In this document: positions 6,582 through 10,419 of the stretch, piece after piece
Position numbering within the stretch: position 1 is the first letter of the stretch
How the letters are laid out: each line of letters begins with the position of its first letter
Assembly: GCA_016295545.1 (NCBI GenBank)
Contig: JAEDLA010000029.1
Span: 1-10,419, forward strand
DNA length: 10,419 nt
Source of the DNA: Oscillospiraceae bacterium
Lineage (GTDB): Bacteria; Bacillota; Clostridia; Oscillospirales; Ruminococcaceae
Reading direction: 5' to 3'
Notes under the pieces: model-generated
The model's input: only the letters and a program-made list of their open reading frames with translations
Databases searched by the model: none
What the model was told of the DNA's origin: nothing
Position numbers and translations under genes: made by a program

Positions 6582-7937
6582 TCAGTTAGCGAGCATTTTT
6601 CTTAGCAGGCATAAATCAAATACATCAATCTGATTGTCATTGTTTATATCTGCCGCTTGCCAGTTTATTAGCTCTGCATCGGGCGCAGCAAGGAACCATT
6701 TATGAACAAGTACAAGGTCTGAAATATTGAATTGTCCATCGTTGTTTACATCACCTGCAATTTGTACAGGCTGTTTTTGAGAACTGTCGCAGATTTCATT
6801 GAACAGAAGTTTCAGTTCCTGATCTTCAAGCTGGCAGGTATCACGGTTGTAATGTCCGCCGGGAGTTGACCACAGCACAGGACAAAGCTGACGTTCATAA
6901 GCAGCTTTGCATACAGAACTCAGAAACAGTCTTACTGAATCAGGCTCCTTTCCTTTTGTAGGACAGCCGTATTCGCCGATAATTACAGGAATTCCTTTAT
7001 CAATATAGTTAGTTTTCATCATGTCCATTTGCTCATAAAGTTCCTTGAAATCATCTTCGGTTCCCCATGTTGAACGAGCTTTTGCCCAGCTTGCATCTTC
7101 ATCTTCAAGAATTGCAAAGCCTGCAGGGGTATAGTAATGTACTGAAACTGCCATACGATTTGCAGGATCTTCCGGCATTTTGAAAAGTGGATCGCAGGTG
7201 CGGTCTATTCCCGTATTATAACCGGAAATAAGCAGATGACGCTGAGGATTATTGCTGCCGGACGCACGAACAATGTCCACGAATTTTTGATTTATCTCGT
7301 TAACCAGTCCGTATGATTCAGCTTTGCCTTCAGTGCCGCCCCAGGGATTCCAGACAGATTCCCAGCCTAATTCTTCATTCTGTGATTCAAACATCAGATG
7401 GTCGTCATAATCCTTGAAGCTATCAGCAATTTGCGTCCACATTGTCTCGTAGCGACGCATACATTCGTCCTTGTTATCAGGGAATGTATTTACCCAGCCA
7501 CCGTCCCAGTGAATATTAATGATACAGTACATATTTGCATCAATTACCCAGTCAACGATTTCGTGAATACGTGCGTCATAATCAGCACTGATTGTATAAT
7601 TTTCTCCCATAAGATTTGACCATGCAACAGGAACTCTTACTACGCCGAATCCTTCATCAGCCATACCCTCGATCATCTCTTTAGTGATTACAGGACTTCC
7701 CCATGCAGTTTCGTAGGCAGAGGGGGTATTGTCGCTCCACTCAGCAATCCAGTCTCCGCAGGCTTCAAATGTGTTTCCCAGGTTAATACCTATGCCCATA
7801 TCCCGCACTAATTCCATAGTTGTCATATTCCGCATACCATTGTTTTTTGCAGGCAGAGCGCATACATTCAGGCTTGTTATTGACTGAACCGCAAGAACTG
7901 CGGCAAGAGCCTTTACAAATATTTTTGATACTTTCAT
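6582..7937 (-). CDS. Secreted GH5 glycoside hydrolase (endoglucanase-like) with C-terminal type I dockerin
   Basis: This 451-residue exported enzyme probably cleaves beta-1,4-glucan or a related plant polysaccharide and docks onto a cellulosome scaffold. A signal peptide (1-27, cleavage probably after VCA) precedes a GH5 catalytic domain (about 38-385). GH5 landmarks are GINLGNTFE (50-58), Arg101 in VRVPVAW, His143 in NIHWDGGW, acid/base Glu188 in QNEE (the more usual motif is NEP), His267-Tyr268, nucleophile Glu322 in IIGEYG, and Trp356. Two dockerin calcium loops follow: DVNNDGQFNISD (396-407) and DINNDNQIDVFD (430-441), each with a trailing helix. No carbohydrate-binding module is visible. 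ATG at 7937 follows AGGAGG; upstream in-frame codons precede that site and the signal peptide. Divergent from the AraC gene. Exact substrate is uncertain. Confidence 0.93.
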   Translation of the reverse strand: MKVSKIFVKALAAVLAVQSITSLNVCALPAKNNGMRNMTTMELVRDMGIGINLGNTFEACGDWIAEWSDNTPSAYETAWGSPVITKEMIEGMADEGFGVVRVPVAWSNLMGENYTISADYDARIHEIVDWVIDANMYCIINIHWDGGWVNTFPDNKDECMRRYETMWTQIADSFKDYDDHLMFESQNEELGWESVWNPWGGTEGKAESYGLVNEINQKFVDIVRASGSNNPQRHLLISGYNTGIDRTCDPLFKMPEDPANRMAVSVHYYTPAGFAILEDEDASWAKARSTWGTEDDFKELYEQMDMMKTNYIDKGIPVIIGEYGCPTKGKEPDSVRLFLSSVCKAAYERQLCPVLWSTPGGHYNRDTCQLEDQELKLLFNEICDSSQKQPVQIAGDVNNDGQFNISDLVLVHKWFLAAPDAELINWQAADINNDNQIDVFDLCLLRKMLAN

Positions 7938-7965
7938 TAAATTTCCTCCTGTTCTTGAAAATCTG

Positions 7966-7974
7966 AGTATAGCA
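7966..7974 (-). promoter_or_regulatory. Candidate extended -10 for the GH5 gene (proximal)
   Basis: Minus-strand TGCTATACT is an extended -10 match ending about 29 bases before the GH5 ATG, giving a short leader of roughly 22 bases. No good -35 box was found at the right spacing, so activator help or reliance on the extended -10 would be needed. It shares the word GTGCTATA with a second site at 8075-8084. Confidence 0.4.
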
Positions 7975-8010
7975 CGATTAGGTTTATTATGACTGAAATT
8001 AATATTCCTA

Positions 8011-8039
8011 TTGCAATTATACATTTTTTGTAGTATAAT
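8011..8039 (+). promoter_or_regulatory. Probable promoter of the AraC-type regulator
   Basis: Plus-strand TTGCAA (8011-8016) and TATAAT (8034-8039) are 17 bases apart. The predicted start near 8046 gives a leader of about 105 bases. On the opposite strand TTTATA (8044-8039) and TATAAT (8021-8016), also 17 bases apart, form a weaker GH5-directed promoter over the same DNA, so polymerase binding in the two directions could be mutually exclusive. Confidence 0.55.
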
Positions 8040-8074
8040 ATAAAATAAATTCCACAAATAATCCAAGTAATATT

Positions 8075-8083
8075 ATTATAGCA
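8075..8083 (-). promoter_or_regulatory. Candidate extended -10 for the GH5 gene (distal)
   Basis: Minus-strand TGCTATAAT is a perfect extended -10, about 140 bases upstream of the GH5 ATG. The -35 region is a weak T-rich stretch. It repeats the context AATC-(T)-GTGCTATA seen at the proximal site, so either both are promoters or the repeated word is a binding site. Confidence 0.4.
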
Positions 8084-8151
8084 CAGATTTTATAAAAAAA
8101 ATAGAATATTTCTGACACAAAAAAGGAGAATTCTGACATGAAGGTGATGCA

Positions 8152-9021
8152 ATGTTCAATATGCCCCTTGAAGCGTTTACTCAGGATGAAAGCTACCCGT
8201 TTTATATTCAATTCGGGGAGCATACTGAGGATCTTTATTTACATACACACGATGATTTTTGCGAGCTTGTCGTTGTGCTGTCAGGACAGGCAGACCACAT
8301 TTTAGACGGAGAATACTGCCGTATAAAGCAAGGGGATGTTTTTGTCATAAGCGGCAAAACAGAACATGGATATAAAAATCCCGTTAATTTCCATATCTGT
8401 AATATTATGTTCCGAATGAGCTTTCTGAATTTGTCAGATATGGATATAAGCGGTTCTGCAGGATTTCAGGCGCTTTTTGTCCTTGAACCTCACCAGTCGA
8501 GAAACTACGAGTTCCAGTCGTGCCTGCGGCTTTTATCTAAAGACTTTGATGAAGTCAACCGGTTGATCCATAAAATTCATGCTGAATATACAGAGCATAA
8601 AACTGGCTGGAAAACCCTTGTAAAGGCAGAATTTCTCCAGTTGGTTGTAATGCTGTCCCGCCTTTGTGAATATGAAAGCTTTGAGGAAAGTACAGGACTG
8701 GTGAAGCTTGCTCCTGCAATTGCTTATATTGAACAGCATTATCAGGAAAAGCTTTCTGTTGCAGAGCTTGCAGAAATGTCCTATTATTCCGAGCGTCAGT
8801 TTATTCGCTTATTCAAGGCGGCATTCGGCTGTTTACCAGTGCAGTATATCACACGTCTCAGAATTAATAATGCAAGAGAGCTGCTAATCAACACACAGCT
8901 TCCTGTTACAGAGATTGCTCAGCGCTGCGGATACTCTGACAGCAGCTATTTCTCTAAACTCTTTCAAAGAGAATACGGAGCTTCTCCCAGAGATTTTCGC
9001 AAATATGAAAATAACAGGTAA
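8152..9021 (+). CDS. AraC-family transcriptional regulator with N-terminal cupin domain
   Basis: This 289-residue cytoplasmic DNA-binding protein resembles sugar-responsive RhaR/MsmR-like regulators. Residues about 15-90 form a cupin sensor (LHTHDDFCELVVVLSGQ 30-46, ILDGEYCRIKQGDVFVIS 50-67, EHGY 71-74) with conserved histidines; about 190-286 carry the double helix-turn-helix, ending in the family signature GYSDSSYFSKLFQREYGASPRDFRK. The only in-frame start region is ATG at 8152, because a stop codon lies 18 bases upstream. It has AAGGTG five bases upstream, while a stronger AAGGAG serves an out-of-frame ATG at 8138. Being divergent from the dockerin GH5 gene, it probably controls that gene in response to a plant-derived sugar; the ligand is unknown. 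Confidence 0.93.
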   Translation: MFNMPLEAFTQDESYPFYIQFGEHTEDLYLHTHDDFCELVVVLSGQADHILDGEYCRIKQGDVFVISGKTEHGYKNPVNFHICNIMFRMSFLNLSDMDISGSAGFQALFVLEPHQSRNYEFQSCLRLLSKDFDEVNRLIHKIHAEYTEHKTGWKTLVKAEFLQLVVMLSRLCEYESFEESTGLVKLAPAIAYIEQHYQEKLSVAELAEMSYYSERQFIRLFKAAFGCLPVQYITRLRINNARELLINTQLPVTEIAQRCGYSDSSYFSKLFQREYGASPRDFRKYENNR

Positions 9022-9097
9022 TCCTTCATATATACAGCAGAACAACTGCCGTTTTCGGAATATGTACCGGTTTTTATCGATTTTCAGAAAAATTCCC
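9022..9097 (+). other. Short gap between araC-type gene and valS promoter
   Basis: No strong terminator was found after the regulator gene. The best candidate is a weak CGG/CCG stem followed by GTTTTTA (about 9057-9077), with too few base pairs to call with confidence. Some read-through into the valS leader is therefore possible. Confidence 0.3.
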
Positions 9098-9126
9098 TTG
9101 ACAAGCAAATCAAACTAATGTATAAT
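9098..9126 (+). promoter_or_regulatory. Consensus sigma-A promoter of the T-box-valS unit
   Basis: TTGACA (9098-9103) and TATAAT (9121-9126) are both perfect consensus and separated by exactly 17 bases. Transcription should start near 9133, at the beginning of the T-box leader. Such a strong promoter fits control by termination downstream rather than at initiation. Confidence 0.92.
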
Positions 9127-9132
9127 GTGTAT

Positions 9133-9394
9133 ATAAATGCTGTGAAGAGAAGAAGTAAGCACATTTTTAAGCACAGAGAGCTGCCGGTTGCTGTAAGGCA
9201 GCGTGAGAGATGCGCTGAAAGTAGTCTTGGAGCTTCGCCGGTGAACAGCAGTCAGTAGTCGGCGGCGTGATTCTCACGTTACAGGGAAAGCAGTGGCAAA
9301 GCTGCGCAGAGTGCGGATTTTTTTCCGAATTCAGGTGGTAACACGGACTTTTGTTCGCCCTGAGCCTATCAAGGTTCGGGGCGTTTTTATTTTC
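9133..9394 (+). promoter_or_regulatory. T-box leader (riboswitch) sensing uncharged tRNA-Val, upstream of valS
   Basis: The leader binds uncharged tRNA and prevents early termination so that valS is expressed when valine is short. Stem I closes with GCTGT/ACAGC (9139-9143 with 9245-9249). Its AGAGAG bulge (9175-9180) and distal hairpin (stem 9180-9185 with 9197-9202, loop containing GGTTGCTG) are typical. The specifier, by alignment with the GAA-N-codon-purine...GGAG pattern, is GTA (9221-9223), a valine codon. Later hairpins include CGTGA/TCACG (9266-9278). The T-box is AGGTGGTAACACGG (9333-9346); its TGGT matches a tRNA ending ACCA. The antiterminator pairs TCAGG (9331-9335) with CCTGA (9359-9363), which competes with the terminator. 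The T-box word departs from the commoner AGGGTGGNACCGCG. Confidence 0.92.
9356..9394 (+). terminator. Regulated terminator of the valS T-box leader
   Basis: A 12-bp stem (9356-9367 with 9372-9383, loop ATCA, including two G-T pairs) is followed by TTTTTATTTT. Its 5' arm contains the bases needed by the antiterminator, so the two structures exclude each other. Confidence 0.92.
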
Positions 9395-9432
9395 CCGAAT
9401 CAATGCTATACTATTATAAAGGAGAAATTTTA

Positions 9433-10419
9433 ATGGCAAAAGAACTGGCAAAATCCTATAATCCCAGAGAATTTGAGGATAGGATCTACAAGGCATGGAA
9501 TGACAGCGGCTGTTTCAGAGCAGAAGCTGATCCGAAGAAAACTCCCTATACAATCGTTATTCCTCCTCCGAATATTACTGGTCAGCTCCACATGGGACAC
9601 GCCCTTGATGAGACATTGCAGGACATACTTATCCGCTGGAAAAGAATGTGCGGCTACTCTGCATTGTGGCTTCCCGGAACAGACCATGCCGCAATAGCTA
9701 CAGAAGCTAAAATCGTTGAAGCTATGCGCAAGGAAGGCGTTACAAAGGAACAGCTGGGCAGAGACGGCTTTATGGAGCGTGCATGGGAGTGGAAAAAGCA
9801 GTACGGCGGCCGTATTGTTGAACAGCTGAAAAAGCTCGGCTCCTCCTGCGACTGGTCAAGAGAACGCTTTACAATGGACGAGGGCTGCTCAAAGGCAGTT
9901 AAGGAAGTATTTGTAAAATACTACGAAAAAGGTCTTATATACAGAGGAGAGAGAATAATCAACTGGTGTCCTCACTGCAGGACTTCACTTTCAGATGCTG
10001 AGGTAAACTATGAGGATCAGGCAGGTCATTTCTGGCATCTGCGCTATCAGATAAAGGGAACTGACGACTATCTGGAGCTTGCAACTACACGTCCTGAAAC
10101 ACTTCTGGGCGATACTGCTGTTGCTGTAAATCCCGCTGATGAGCGTTATAAGGAACTGGTTGGCAAGACAGTTATTCTTCCTATTGTACACAGGGAGATT
10201 CCTGTAGTGGCTGACGATTATGTTGAAATGGACTTCGGAACAGGTGTTGTAAAGATAACTCCTGCCCACGATCCTAATGATTTTGAAGTTGGACTGCGCC
10301 ACAATCTGCCCATAATCAATGTTATGACAGAGGACGCTAAAATTACTGACGACTATCCGAAGTATGCAGGTATGGACAGATACGAGGCAAGAAAAGCTAT
10401 CGTTGCTGACCTTGAAGCA
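9433..10419 (+). CDS. valS: Valyl-tRNA synthetase (N-terminal part, continues past the window)
   Basis: The enzyme attaches valine to tRNA-Val in the cytoplasm. Only the first 329 codons are in the window, with no stop; full-length ValS is usually near 880 residues. Visible are [15 protein letters not shown] (44-58) with the class I HMGH signature, [11 protein letters not shown] (80-90), NWCPHC (177-182), and the start of the CP1 editing domain with [12 protein letters not shown] (218-229) and [19 protein letters not shown] (269-287). These distinguish ValS from IleS and LeuS. ATG at 9433 follows GGAGAAATTTTA, a good ribosome binding site, 39 bases after the T-box terminator. The valine specifier in the leader agrees with the assignment. 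Confidence 0.96.
   Translation, partial: MAKELAKSYNPREFEDRIYKAWNDSGCFRAEADPKKTPYTIVIPPPNITGQLHMGHALDETLQDILIRWKRMCGYSALWLPGTDHAAIATEAKIVEAMRKEGVTKEQLGRDGFMERAWEWKKQYGGRIVEQLKKLGSSCDWSRERFTMDEGCSKAVKEVFVKYYEKGLIYRGERIINWCPHCRTSLSDAEVNYEDQAGHFWHLRYQIKGTDDYLELATTRPETLLGDTAVAVNPADERYKELVGKTVILPIVHREIPVVADDYVEMDFGTGVVKITPAHDPNDFEVGLRHNLPIINVMTEDAKITDDYPKYAGMDRYEARKAIVADLEA

Noticed and set aside
6576..6595. Hairpin TGCTCG/CGAGCA spanning the GH5 stop codon, followed on the plus strand by TTTTT
   Set aside because: The stem is only 6 bp, no plus-strand gene ends there, and a much stronger terminator lies at 6504-6543.
8017..8223. 68-codon minus-strand open frame across the GH5/AraC promoter region
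   Set aside because: It overlaps the AraC start and promoter DNA, has no clear ribosome binding site and resembles low-complexity translated AT-rich DNA.
9167..9496. 109-codon minus-strand open frame
   Set aside because: It is antisense to the T-box leader and the valS start; the structured RNA explains the sequence.

Overview
The window looks like chromosomal DNA of a low-to-moderate GC, anaerobic, cellulolytic member of the Firmicutes, most likely a Ruminococcus or close relative in the Oscillospiraceae. The reasons are a secreted GH5 glycanase ending in a type I dockerin (the cellulosome plug-in module), a ferredoxin-dependent 2-oxoacid oxidoreductase, strong AGGAGG-type ribosome binding sites, and a T-box leader in front of valS. 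No insertion sequence, phage gene, CRISPR array, tRNA or rRNA was seen.

Layout. Positions 1-92 hold the end of a neighbouring region and a bidirectional terminator. On the minus strand, 93-3706 is a tightly overlapping three-gene operon, iorA-iorB-paaK, with a good promoter just upstream. It is followed on the right by a second minus-strand operon (3929-6175): a polar amino acid-type ABC importer with lipoprotein receptor, permease and ATPase, its own promoter near 6250-6278 and a terminator near 3886-3924. Positions 6176-6581 are non-coding apart from that promoter and the terminator of the next gene. A dockerin-bearing GH5 enzyme (6582-7937, minus) is divergent from a cupin-type AraC regulator (8152-9021, plus), with about 214 bases of AT-rich promoter DNA between them. 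Finally, a near-perfect sigma-A promoter drives a valine-specific T-box leader and valS, which runs off the right edge.

How the genes work together. IorA and IorB interconvert arylpyruvate and arylacetyl-CoA with ferredoxin, and the PaaK-type ligase makes arylacetyl-CoA from arylacetate. In rumen-type anaerobes this trio can run reductively, salvaging phenylacetate or indoleacetate into aromatic amino acids. The AraC protein is a good candidate to control the GH5 gene, because the two share a divergent promoter region. The valS leader senses uncharged tRNA-Val.

The most unusual observation is the ABC receptor protein at 5393-6175. Its two lobes are in the reverse of the usual family order: the canonical second half comes first, after the lipoprotein signal, and the canonical first half comes last, in one uninterrupted reading frame. 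This is a natural circular permutation of the SBP_bac_3 fold.
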